A stretch of 7,630 bases of DNA from a bacterium (GCA_029976905.1 JAPOLW010000166.1:1-7630), one strand, 5' to 3'; shown: positions 1 through 6,642, counted from the first letter of the stretch. Notes: generated by a model from the letters alone, not told the origin. A program made the numbers and translations.

Positions 1-1136
1 GTCCGGAAGTCGGTGGTCACGGCGAGATCCCGCCCTTCGAAGAGATCCTGCCGCCGCAACCCGGGCCAACGGCCGAACACGCGGCCCCCGCGAACGGTGC
101 CGCCGAGCGCGAGCATGGCCGTCGCACGGCCGTGGTCGGTGCCGCCGGCCCCGTTGACCGCTGCCGTGCGGCCGAACTCGCTGAGCGTGATGACACAGAC
201 GTCTTCCATGCCGCTACCCATGTCGGTGGAGAAGGCGGCAAGAGCCTCGGCGAGCGCGCGCAGAAGGTCCGCCAGGCTACCGGACGAGGCCCCTTGGTCG
301 ACATGGGTGTCCCAGCCGCCGACTTCGAGAAAGGCCATTTCGACTCCGATGCCCGCCTTGAGGACGGTCGCCACTTCGCTGAGTTGACGCCCCAGAGGTG
401 CCGCAGGATAGACCGCTCCGTTGCCGGGGCGATTCCCGCCGAGACTCCGGAAGAGGTCGTAGTTGGCGAGGGTCTCGTCGACCGTCGCACCGATGAGGTC
501 GTCGCGGTCCGCGTAGAGATCCGCCAGGGCCTGTCGGGCAATGCTCCCCTGGCGTCCACGTCCGAGATCGAGATCGATCAAGCTGGAGGCCGCGTAGGTC
601 GGCGCCGGTCCCAGGAGACTGCGTGGGACGTTGCCGGTCACGGCGATCGCGCGGAGATTCTGCCCTGCGGCCGCAGGGGAGGTCTGCAGGTGTCGATTCA
701 TCCAGCCATCTTCGGTCGACTTGTCCCCTGGCGTGCCGGTCTCCATGTAGGTCTGCGCATCGAAGTGCGAACGTGACGGATCGGGCGAGCCGCAGGCATG
801 CACGACGGCCAACTCGCCTGCGGAGAAAAGTGGAGCCAGGGCTTCCATGGCCGGGTGGAGACCGAAGAAGCCATCGAGATCGAGAACACCTTCGGCGCGA
901 TGGGGACGAGGGATCGCAATCTCCCCCCGCAGATCGTAGTACCGGGCGTCGCCATGGGGGACGACCATGTGGAGTCCGTCGACCGCTCCGCGCAAGAAGA
1001 CGCAGACGAGGGTTCTTCCGGGGCGGTCCTGCGCCCGGGCATCGCGAAGTCGGAACAAGGGACCGAAACCCAGGCCCGCGGCGGCGGCGAGGCCGGTGGA
1101 AACGAAACGTCGACGGGTGAGGCGAGCGTTGTTCAT
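1..1136 (-). CDS. DUF1501 family protein with Tat signal (3' end cut by window edge)
   Basis: Seen: from ATG at 1136 the minus strand is open for 378 codons to the left edge with no stop, so the C-terminus is missing. The N-terminus carries a twin-arginine signal (TRRRFVST, residues 7-14), a hydrophobic Ala/Gly stretch (about 15-28) and a plausible cleavage site after ARA (33-35). Family motifs in order: RGAVDGLHMVVPH (49-61), SHFDAQ (123-128), GGWDTH (273-278), SEFGRT (319-324), GTDHG (332-336) and a late TTDFR (374-378). A Shine-Dalgarno GGGAG lies 6 nt before the ATG. Known: DUF1501 proteins belong to the alkaline phosphatase/sulfatase-like superfamily; they are usually about 400-470 residues and often encoded next to DUF1800, with no assigned reaction. 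Inference: an exported, folded, possibly metal-binding protein acting in the periplasm or outside the cell. It starts 18 bases after the DUF1800 stop, so the two are almost certainly co-transcribed. Perhaps 20-60 residues are missing. Confidence 0.93.
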   Translation of the reverse strand, partial: MNNARLTRRRFVSTGLAAAAGLGFGPLFRLRDARAQDRPGRTLVCVFLRGAVDGLHMVVPHGDARYYDLRGEIAIPRPHRAEGVLDLDGFFGLHPAMEALAPLFSAGELAVVHACGSPDPSRSHFDAQTYMETGTPGDKSTEDGWMNRHLQTSPAAAGQNLRAIAVTGNVPRSLLGPAPTYAASSLIDLDLGRGRQGSIARQALADLYADRDDLIGATVDETLANYDLFRSLGGNRPGNGAVYPAAPLGRQLSEVATVLKAGIGVEMAFLEVGGWDTHVDQGASSGSLADLLRALAEALAAFSTDMGSGMEDVCVITLSEFGRTAAVNGAGGTDHGRATAMLALGGTVRGGRVFGRWPGLRRQDLFEGRDLAVTTDFR

Positions 1137-1141
1137 CGTTT

Positions 1142-1147
1142 TCTCCC
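1142..1147 (-). promoter_or_regulatory. Ribosome binding site of the DUF1501 gene
   Basis: On the minus strand AAAGGGAGAAAACG precedes the ATG at 1136. The GGGAG core sits 6 nt upstream, inside the 18-base gap after the DUF1800 stop codon. It fixes the start that gives the complete Tat signal and rules out a start further inside the gene. Confidence 0.7.
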
Positions 1148-1154
1148 TTTCTCG

Positions 1155-2642
1155 CTAGTGAAGTTGGAATTCGGGCCCGGCCAGGACGAGAGCCGCGAGC
1201 AGGCCAGGTTGGGCACCACTCCGCGCGGCGGTTTCGAGTGCGGCCCGGGTGGTCGCACCGGGAGGGCGGCCCAGGAGGTAGTGCGCCAGGCCTTCGGTCC
1301 CCCACAGGGTGAAGAGCGGTCTCCAGAGGTCGGCGTCGATGTCGGTGCCCGGGACGGCGCCGGTGGCTGCTTGATGGGCGAAGGTGAAGCGACCGACCAT
1401 GCCGCCCGGGCTCAAGACGCCGTCGGCGGTCTCCGGCCAACCGGCCGGAGACGGGGCGCCCAGAAGAGGCTGGCCCAGCCGGTCGACCCAACGTGCGGCT
1501 TCGATGCCGACCGAAACGTCCGCCTCGAAGGCACGCAGGGTGCTGGCAACGACCTCGAGGGGGCTTTTTGCTTTGTTGCCGCGGTGGGCGGGATCGTCGA
1601 ACTCGTCTGACGTAAGCAGGCTGGCCAACGTCCAACCAATATGGCCACCGCTCGCAAGAAAGACTTCTGCAGTGCGTGCGACCAGAGCCGCCGGCGGATC
1701 GTCGCTCACGAAACGCTCGACGAGCTTGTGCGCAAGGAACTCTGCCGTCGAGGGATGCGTTGCGAGAAATCGGAGGATCTCGAGTCCTTCGCTCTCGTCA
1801 CCGGCGGCAATCGTCTTCCCGAGCACCTTTTTGGGGCCGCGGACGTGGTCTCGAGCGCGAAAGTCGAAGGTCACTTCGCCGGTGCGAGGCGGCGTGAAGG
1901 TCCATCCCGTGAAGGCGCGGGCAACCTCGAGGACGTCTTCCTGGGAGTAGCCGCCGTCGACTCCCACGGTGTGCAGCTCCAGGAGTTCACGGGCGTAGTT
2001 TTCGTTGAGGCCGCTGTAGCGTCCGCGCGAACCCGGCGCGACGCTGCGGTAATTGTCGAGGTAGTACAGCATCGCCGGGCTTTGCGCGGTCGCGCGCAGG
2101 AGGTCCTCAAAATAGCCGAGCGCGTTCGGGCGGATGGTGTCGCGCACGTACGAGACCACGGCGAGGCGCATGAAATTGTTCGAAGCGGTGACGTTGAAGT
2201 GATTGAACCAGAAGTCGGTCAGGACCTCGCGCAATTGCGCGCGCGCGTGGACGGCTCGGGTCACGCTGGCCGCTGTGACTTCGATGGGGACCCGCTGCGG
2301 GCGGCCGATCCCCATGGTCGACGGGTCGTTCGCGGAGCGTCGAGGATAGTTCTCGATCAACTCGCTCGAATCCATCTCCAGAGCCGGATAGACGGCGAGA
2401 CGGGCCTCCAGAGCGGGATCCGCGGGCGACGGATCCCGAAGTTGCTCGGACAGCCAGACCTGGCGGCCGACCCGGAGCACCTCTTCGAGGAGCGCCGGCG
2501 TCGGCCCGAAGGCCGCCCGATTGAGCAGATGTACCGTCCGGAGCCGCTCGTCCTGGGCATCGGAGAGGGGCGCCGCAGCGACGGGCGCCCCCAGGGTGAG
2601 AGCGAGGGTGATGGTCGTGCCGATCAATCCGATGGTTCTCAT
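1155..2642 (-). CDS. DUF1800 domain protein, Sec-exported
   Basis: Seen: 495 codons plus TAG. The start at 2642 is chosen because GGGGAGG lies 5 nt upstream and the protein then opens with a signal peptide: MRT, a hydrophobic core at about residues 4-22, and a likely cleavage near VAAA (21-24). The same frame stays open upstream to 2942, but that extension is low-complexity Arg-rich sequence overlapping pmbA. Family motifs: HLLNRAAFGP (38-47), DFWFNHFNV (143-151), NENYARELLELHTVG (213-227), GGYSQEDV (230-237), AFTGWT (243-248), KSPLEVV (359-365), GAPSPAGWP (395-403) and a C-terminal AGPEFQLH (488-495). Known: DUF1800 proteins are about 450-600 residues, frequently paired with DUF1501, function unknown. 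Inference: first gene of a two-gene exported unit. Length and motifs look complete, with no frameshift. The function cannot be named from sequence. Confidence 0.95.
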   Translation of the reverse strand: MRTIGLIGTTITLALTLGAPVAAAPLSDAQDERLRTVHLLNRAAFGPTPALLEEVLRVGRQVWLSEQLRDPSPADPALEARLAVYPALEMDSSELIENYPRRSANDPSTMGIGRPQRVPIEVTAASVTRAVHARAQLREVLTDFWFNHFNVTASNNFMRLAVVSYVRDTIRPNALGYFEDLLRATAQSPAMLYYLDNYRSVAPGSRGRYSGLNENYARELLELHTVGVDGGYSQEDVLEVARAFTGWTFTPPRTGEVTFDFRARDHVRGPKKVLGKTIAAGDESEGLEILRFLATHPSTAEFLAHKLVERFVSDDPPAALVARTAEVFLASGGHIGWTLASLLTSDEFDDPAHRGNKAKSPLEVVASTLRAFEADVSVGIEAARWVDRLGQPLLGAPSPAGWPETADGVLSPGGMVGRFTFAHQAATGAVPGTDIDADLWRPLFTLWGTEGLAHYLLGRPPGATTRAALETAARSGAQPGLLAALVLAGPEFQLH

Positions 2643-2651
2643 GCGATCCTC
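2643..2651 (-). promoter_or_regulatory. Ribosome binding site of the DUF1800 gene
   Basis: The minus strand reads GGGGAGGATCGC and then ATG at 2642. The GGAGG core is 5 nt from the start codon. Its three upstream G residues belong to the 3' arm of the adjacent inverted repeat at 2652-2677, so the site is partly buried if that hairpin forms. It decides in favour of the 2642 start. Confidence 0.75.
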
Positions 2652-2677
2652 CCCGAGACGCTTTCGACCGTCTCGGG
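2652..2677 (-). repeat. 9-bp perfect inverted repeat abutting the DUF1800 ribosome binding site
   Basis: The arms CCCGAGACG and CGTCTCGGG (2652-2660 and 2669-2677) are perfectly complementary, with an 8-nt spacer. In the minus-strand RNA the spacer reads GUCGAAAG and contains a C-GAAA-G tetraloop of the stable GNRA class. The 3' arm runs straight into GAGGAUCGCAUG, the ribosome binding site and start of the DUF1800 gene. No T tract follows, so it is not a terminator. It may be an mRNA leader hairpin affecting translation or stability, or a DNA operator for a dimeric regulator. The sequence does not decide between these. Confidence 0.6.
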
Positions 2678-2707
2678 TACGAGCATGACAGCGGCGGCTT
2701 CCTAGAT

Positions 2708-2730
2708 AAATGGGCAAAATGCCCGTTTTT
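2708..2730. terminator. Candidate intrinsic terminator, better on the + strand, possibly bidirectional
   Basis: The + strand reads AAATGGGCA-AAA-TGCCCGTTT followed by TT. This is a GC core of 5 bp (GGGCA/TGCCC), extended by one G-T wobble and three A-T pairs, ending in a T run. On the minus strand the same hairpin is flanked by an A run and by ATTTATCT, a weaker U tract with one C-A mismatch in the stem. It sits about 45 bases past the pmbA stop in the direction of transcription, so it could end the tldD-pmbA transcript. No + strand gene ends here. The stem is short, so the assignment is tentative. Confidence 0.4.
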
Positions 2731-2773
2731 AGAAAAAAACGAAAAACGACCGATTTGGGGGCTTCTTCTGCAC

Positions 2774-4132
2774 TCAGCAACCGCCCAGCGTCATCCGGCC
2801 GATCAGGAGCGTGGGAGCGGAGATGCCGGCCCGGAATTCGAGGTCCGAGCCGACCATCCGGATGTCGCGGAACATCTGGAGCAGATTCCCGGCGAGGGTG
2901 ACCTCCTCGACGGCGTGCGTGAGTTGGCCGCCTTCGATCCACAGGCCGCTGGCGCCCCGGGAGTAGTCTCCCGTCACGCCGTTTACGCCGAATCCAGAGA
3001 GGCTGGTGACGTAGAAGCCGTCCTCGACGGCCGCGATGATCTCTTCGGGCGTGTGTTCGCCGGCGGCCAGGTAGAAGTTGGTCGGCGCTGCCCCGGGAAC
3101 GTCACCGACCGAGCGAGACGCATTGCCCGTGCTCGCCATGCCGAGTTTGCGAGCGGAATAGGAATCGAGAAGGTAGCTGGTCAGCCGGCCGTCCTCGACG
3201 ACGACGTTGCGCCGGGTTGCGGCGCCTTCGCCGTCGAAAGGGCGCGATGCCAGTCCCGCGGGGAGACGCCCGTCGTCGACGACGTTGACGCACGAGGCTG
3301 CGATTTCTTCACCCAGTTTGTCCAGGAGAAAAGACGCCCGGTGGTAGAGAGCACCGCCGCAGGCGGCAGACGCGAGGTGGCGCATCAGGGATGCGGCGGT
3401 CACCGGGTCGAAGACGACCGGAACCTCTTGCGTCGGAACCTTGCGTGCGTCGAGTCGGCGCAGCGTCCGCTCGGCTGCGATGCGACCGACCTCGTCCGGG
3501 GGAGCGAGGCGCGCAAAGGAGCGGCGGCTATCGTACCACGAATCGCGCTGCATCTGGTCGCCGTCCACCGCCACCGGTGCGGCCGAGAGGCTATAGCCGG
3601 TCGTTCGATAGGTGCCGCGGAATCCCGCGGTCGATCCGTAGGCGACGCGCCCCTCGGTTTGCGAAAAATCCGCACCCTCCGAATTGGTCAGACGCGGATC
3701 GGCGTCCAGCGCTGCCTTTTCGCATTGCGCCGCCAGCCGCACCCGGTCCTCCGGTGAGAGGGATGCGGCGGCGTCGTCGGCGAGGCCGAGTTCGGGTCGG
3801 TCCTCGGACAAAGACGTCGGATCGGGAAGGCCCGCATCGGGGTCCGGCGCGACGATGCCCGCCATCTCGACCACGTCGCGCGCGAAGCGTTCTATAGAGG
3901 CTCCGGTGAGATCGGCCGTCGAGGCGACGGCGCTGGCCCGCCCGGAGAAGCATCGCAGGCCAAGGCGACGTTCTCGCGACATCTTGACCGTCTCGACCTC
4001 ACCGAGTCGCACCTGTGCCGAGGCAGAACTCCATTCGACGACGACGGCATCGGCCTCCGAGGCTCCCGCGCGGCGAGCCGTCTCGAGCACGAGATCGACG
4101 ACGTCCTCGACGCCCGGATTCGTGGCGCTCAC
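2774..4132 (-). CDS. pmbA: TldE/PmbA, non-catalytic partner of the TldD metalloprotease
   Basis: Seen: 452 codons plus TGA, starting at GTG 4132, which overlaps the tldD stop as GTGA. There is no in-frame ATG before codon 51, and the GTG start gives a length close to the roughly 450 residues usual for PmbA. The C-terminal half aligns by eye with TldD of the same window: NVVDDG (283-288), RNVVVEDGRL (308-317) and STGNASRS (334-341) match VVDDG, RNVLIEKGRL and PTGNGRRES. Where TldD has its HExxxH, this protein reads SLMRHLASAACGG (248-260), so no zinc site is present. Known: in Escherichia coli TldD and TldE form a heterodimeric cytoplasmic protease in which only TldD binds metal. It cleaves unfolded or leader peptides and takes part in microcin B17 maturation and CcdA turnover. 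Inference: the same division of labour here, with translation coupled to tldD. The substrate is unknown; no peptide precursor gene is visible nearby. Confidence 0.95.
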   Translation of the reverse strand: MSATNPGVEDVVDLVLETARRAGASEADAVVVEWSSASAQVRLGEVETVKMSRERRLGLRCFSGRASAVASTADLTGASIERFARDVVEMAGIVAPDPDAGLPDPTSLSEDRPELGLADDAAASLSPEDRVRLAAQCEKAALDADPRLTNSEGADFSQTEGRVAYGSTAGFRGTYRTTGYSLSAAPVAVDGDQMQRDSWYDSRRSFARLAPPDEVGRIAAERTLRRLDARKVPTQEVPVVFDPVTAASLMRHLASAACGGALYHRASFLLDKLGEEIAASCVNVVDDGRLPAGLASRPFDGEGAATRRNVVVEDGRLTSYLLDSYSARKLGMASTGNASRSVGDVPGAAPTNFYLAAGEHTPEEIIAAVEDGFYVTSLSGFGVNGVTGDYSRGASGLWIEGGQLTHAVEEVTLAGNLLQMFRDIRMVGSDLEFRAGISAPTLLIGRMTLGGC

Positions 4133-5589
4133 GTCTGCGTCCCGCCCACGGTAATGCCGTCGATCCGGATCGTGGGCAGGCCGACGCCGACCGGCACGGA
4201 CTGCCCTTCCTTTCCACACGTGCCGATTCCGTCGTCGAGGCGAAGGTCGTGGCCGACCCGGGTAATGCGCTTGAGAACGTCGGGCCCATTGCCGATGAGA
4301 GTGGCTCCCTTGACGGGAGAGGTGATCTTGCCGCCTTCGATTCGATACGCTTCGCTTGCCGAGAAGACGAATTTGCCGTTGGTGATGTCGACCTGGCCGC
4401 CTCCGAAGCTCACCGCGTAGAGACCCCGATCGACCGAGCGGATGATGTCTTCGGGGTCGTCCTCTCCGGCCAACATGAAGGTGTTGGTCATGCGCGGCAT
4501 GGGATAGTGCATGAAACTCTCGCGTCTGCCATTCCCCGTCGGAGGGACACCCATCAGGCCCGCGTTCAAGCGGTCCTGCAGGTAGCCGCAAAGACGCCCC
4601 TTCTCGATGAGGACGTTTCGGGATGTCGGTGTGCCTTCGTCATCGACGTTGAGCGATCCGCGACGCGAGGCGATGGTGCCGTCGTCGACCACCGTGCACA
4701 ATTCCGAGGCGACCGACTCGCCGAGGAGTCTTGCAAAGGCGGAGGTGCCTTTGCGATTGAAGTCTCCCTCGAGCCAATGGCCGACGGCCTCGTGCAGGAG
4801 GACTCCGGGCCAGCCCGGCCCCAGGACGACGTTCATCTCGCCTGCCGGAGCGTCCTCGGCTTCGAGATTCACGACCGCCTGGCGGGCGGCGTCCCGCGCG
4901 AAGCCGAGCGCACGGTCGGCGTCATCGACCAGAAACGAGAAGGCCACCCGGCCGCCGCCCCCGGAGGATCCCGATTGTCGCTTGCCCTCGTGCTCCGCAA
5001 TGCAACTCACGGAGACGCGAAGAAGGGGTTGATGGTCGGCCACCAGCGTGCCCTCGGAGTTGGCAATCAGGACGATCTTGTCCTGGACGACGACCGAGGC
5101 CATCACATTGCGGATCCGGGGGTCGAAAGATCGCGCTTCTCGATCGATGCGGTCGAGGAGGGCGGCACGGTCGGGGAGGCCCGGTAGCAGCGCATCGGCC
5201 TCGACGGGGTAGAGATCATGGGCCGCGGGCGCCGGTGTGCCGCGCAAGGCCACGGGTCGAACGCTCCCTCCGGTGTCGGCGATCGCTCGCGCGTTCTGCG
5301 CGGCGAGTTCGAGGTTTTCGATCGAGACCTCGTCGGAAAAGGCGTAGCCGGTTTTTTCGGCGGCCAGCACCCGCACCCCGACACCCTGGAGGACCTGCTG
5401 ACCAGCGCTCTTGACGATGCCTTCGTCGAGCGAGACCGAGTGTACGGCGCGATGTTCGAAGAAGAGATCGGCGAAGTCGGCACGTCGCGCCAGGGCCGTT
5501 CCGAGGGTTTCCTCGAGGGCCCCGACATCGAGGCCGAACTGGTCGCTCAGGAATTGGGACGGTAGGCGGTCGGGCGATTCGGATGTCAT
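4129..5589 (-). CDS. tldD: TldD zinc metalloprotease subunit
   Basis: Seen: 486 codons from ATG 5589 to TGA; family members are about 480 residues. The zinc motif LLHEAVGHWLEGD places HEAVGH at residues 266-271, and the late Cys expected as third ligand is in GTCGKEGQSVPVG (C458). Other family blocks: GVGVRVL (70-75 region), RNVLIEKGRL (324-333), PPTGNGRRES (349-358), MTNTFMLAGED (367-377) and SFGGGQVDITNGKF (394-407). No signal peptide, so cytoplasmic. An in-frame GTG at 5595 gives two extra residues. I prefer the ATG because GGGGTGA just upstream is a good Shine-Dalgarno at normal spacing, although the upstream promoter leaves room for the GTG. Known: TldD is the catalytic subunit of the TldD-TldE peptide-degrading complex. 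The 3' end overlaps pmbA by four bases, and the gene starts 103 bases after the SirB1-like gene, with its own likely promoter in that gap. All key residues are intact. Confidence 0.96.
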   Translation of the reverse strand: MTSESPDRLPSQFLSDQFGLDVGALEETLGTALARRADFADLFFEHRAVHSVSLDEGIVKSAGQQVLQGVGVRVLAAEKTGYAFSDEVSIENLELAAQNARAIADTGGSVRPVALRGTPAPAAHDLYPVEADALLPGLPDRAALLDRIDREARSFDPRIRNVMASVVVQDKIVLIANSEGTLVADHQPLLRVSVSCIAEHEGKRQSGSSGGGGRVAFSFLVDDADRALGFARDAARQAVVNLEAEDAPAGEMNVVLGPGWPGVLLHEAVGHWLEGDFNRKGTSAFARLLGESVASELCTVVDDGTIASRRGSLNVDDEGTPTSRNVLIEKGRLCGYLQDRLNAGLMGVPPTGNGRRESFMHYPMPRMTNTFMLAGEDDPEDIIRSVDRGLYAVSFGGGQVDITNGKFVFSASEAYRIEGGKITSPVKGATLIGNGPDVLKRITRVGHDLRLDDGIGTCGKEGQSVPVGVGLPTIRIDGITVGGTQT

Positions 5590-5601
5590 GCTCACCCCAC
5601 A

Positions 5602-5630
5602 ATGATCGGGTCTGGATGGCGAAGAGTCAA
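5602..5630 (-). promoter_or_regulatory. Candidate sigma70-type promoter of tldD-pmbA
   Basis: The minus strand has TTGACT (5625-5630, five of six consensus bases), a 17-base spacer and GATCAT (5602-5607, four of six). Counting about seven bases on, transcription would begin near 5595, within a few bases of the tldD start, giving an almost leaderless message. The -35 box lies in a small palindrome, GTCAA-T-TTGAC (5626-5636 on the + strand), which could be a regulator site. Spacing is ideal but the -10 is weak, and the implied leader is unusually short. Confidence 0.45.
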
Positions 5631-5645
5631 TTTGACGTTCGGGGA

Positions 5646-5668
5646 GATCGGAGATTCGCGGTCCGATC
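5646..5668. repeat. 7-bp inverted repeat between the SirB1-like gene and tldD
   Basis: GATCGGA (5646-5652) and TCCGATC (5662-5668) are perfect complements separated by 9 bases. It lies in the 103-base gap, about 25-47 bases past the SirB1-like stop on the minus strand and upstream of the tldD promoter candidate. No T tract follows on either strand, so a terminator role is not supported. It could be an operator, a processing hairpin or chance. Confidence 0.3.
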
Positions 5669-5692
5669 CTCGTGCCAGGGCCCGGCGCCTAC

Positions 5693-6520
5693 CTACTGAA
5701 GGGGGGGAGCCGTCTGGTTCAACCGCGCGATCAGCTGGCGGATGACATCTGCCTCCGGATCGTCGGGAGCCCGCTCGAGGTAGGCCTCGAGATCGGCGGC
5801 GGCCGCTGCCGGGCAATCGAGTCGCTGCAGCAATGCTCCCCGGTCACGAAGCCACGCTGGGTTTCCGGCGTCGAGCCGGAGCAAGCGGTCGACCGTGCCG
5901 ACGGCCTTTTGCACGTCGCCACGACGCAGATGATTGGCGCGCAGATTGACGAGCATACGCGCGAGGATCGAGCGCGTGTCGGCGGGGTGATGGAGGATCC
6001 AATCGAGATGGCTCGACGGATCGCTGACGCCAGCGTCCTGGAATCTCGCGAGCAGGGCTTTGCGGTCGATTGGTTGCGCGGCATCGAAGGGATCGATGAC
6101 GGCGCCGCGATCGAGGACCAGGAAGTGCCCTGGCGTGTTGAGGCCGGCGGCCTCGCGTCCGAGTCGACGCGCCACACTCAAATAGACCACGGCGAGGGTG
6201 ATGGGGATCCCGGTGCGGCGGTCGATGACGTCGTTGAGGTAACTGTTGCGCGGGTCGTAGTAGTCGTCGGTATTCCCGCGGAATCCTTCCCGGCCATAGA
6301 GGTGCTCGGCGAGGGGATCCGCCCCCGTCTCCCCGTCCCCTCTGGTGGTGGCGATCCGGTCGGCGAGTCGGTCGAGGTAGTCGAGGTACGTCTGCCGGTC
6401 GAGGTCGGGGTACTCCTCGGCGGCAATCCACAGGGCCGCCGAAGCGAGGTCGCCCTCTGGGTCGGATGCCTCCCGCAGGAGACATTCACGGATTTCCTCG
6501 AGGGTTCGTGGGGCCATCAT
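5693..6520 (-). CDS. SirB1-family protein: transglutaminase-like domain plus C-terminal TPR
   Basis: Seen: 275 codons plus TAG from ATG 6520. The N-terminal helical part contains DLASAALWIAAEEYPDLD (24-41). The core follows: YYDPRNSYLNDVIDRRTGIP (87-106), NTPGHFLV (128-135) and VIDPFDA (141-147), the pattern of SirB1/transglutaminase-like core 2 proteins. Residues about 182-265 form two or three TPR-like helical pairs (ILARMLVNLRANHLRRGD, then VDRLLRLDAGNPAWLRDRG). His132 and Asp143 are placed like the His and Asp of a transglutaminase triad, but the only cysteines are C13 and C236, neither in the core, so no transglutaminase chemistry is expected. Known: SirB1 of enterobacteria is about 270 residues and its biochemical role is not established. 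No signal peptide. The start is uncertain: no good ribosome binding site precedes 6520, 6517 or the in-frame ATG at 6544. Divergent from the DHH gene and followed by tldD. Confidence 0.9.
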   Translation of the reverse strand: MMAPRTLEEIRECLLREASDPEGDLASAALWIAAEEYPDLDRQTYLDYLDRLADRIATTRGDGETGADPLAEHLYGREGFRGNTDDYYDPRNSYLNDVIDRRTGIPITLAVVYLSVARRLGREAAGLNTPGHFLVLDRGAVIDPFDAAQPIDRKALLARFQDAGVSDPSSHLDWILHHPADTRSILARMLVNLRANHLRRGDVQKAVGTVDRLLRLDAGNPAWLRDRGALLQRLDCPAAAAADLEAYLERAPDDPEADVIRQLIARLNQTAPPLQ

Positions 6521-6583
6521 GGTGAAAATAGCACCGGATTTCATTGGGTTGTAGGGGAGCGCGGGCGCAGCCACGGAGCGGGC

Positions 6584-6613
6584 TGGACAAGGCCGCCTTC
6601 CGCTCCCTATACT
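6584..6613 (+). promoter_or_regulatory. Sigma70-type promoter of the DHH phosphoesterase gene
   Basis: TGGACA (6584-6589) and TATACT (6608-6613), each matching five of six consensus bases, are separated by 18 bases. Transcription would start near G6621, leaving a leader of about 34 bases before the ATG at 6655. This is the best promoter match in the window and lies in the divergent gap between the SirB1-like and DHH genes. Confidence 0.6.
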
Positions 6614-6637
6614 TCCCCCTGTTCCGGAGTATCGCCC

Positions 6638-6642
6638 GGAGG
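6638..6642 (+). promoter_or_regulatory. Ribosome binding site of the DHH gene
   Basis: GGAGG lies 12 bases before the ATG at 6655, longer than the usual 5-9. No alternative ATG, GTG or TTG sits closer in frame. Its GGA also belongs to a 5-bp inverted repeat, TCCGG (6623-6627) and CCGGA (6636-6640), which could partly mask it. Confidence 0.5.

Noticed and set aside
277..1635. 452-codon minus-strand frame spanning the DUF1501 gene and the end of the DUF1800 gene.
   Set aside because: Its product is Arg/Pro/Gly-rich low-complexity sequence in the wrong frame; the true DUF1501 frame, open to the window edge, carries the conserved motifs.
1641..2705. Long + strand open frame (354 codons) opposite the DUF1800 gene.
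   Set aside because: It is antisense to a gene with full family motifs, shows no recognisable domain or Shine-Dalgarno, and is the kind of open frame expected opposite GC-rich coding sequence.
2643..2773. A small peptide precursor gene that TldD/TldE might process.
   Set aside because: No short frame with a ribosome binding site and leader/core composition is visible in this gap or the other two.
2643..2942. Upstream extension of the DUF1800 frame to 2942.
   Set aside because: It overlaps pmbA, is Arg-rich and unstructured, and would bury the signal peptide; the 2642 start has a strong ribosome binding site.
4133..4591. Upstream extension of the pmbA frame to 4591 (605 codons).
   Set aside because: It lies wholly inside tldD and exceeds family length by about 150 residues; GTG 4132 gives the expected size and a GTGA overlap.
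4015..5187. 390-codon + strand frame opposite tldD and the start of pmbA.
   Set aside because: Antisense shadow of a secure gene, with no motif, signal or ribosome binding site.
5660..5677. Sigma54-like TGGCACG on the minus strand upstream of tldD.
   Set aside because: The -12 GC at the required spacing is missing (GG is found instead), so the pair does not make a sigma54 promoter.
6355..6412. Repeated GTCGAGG units.
   Set aside because: They fall in the SirB1-like coding frame and encode Leu-Asp-rich helical sequence (YLDYLDRL); codon bias explains them.
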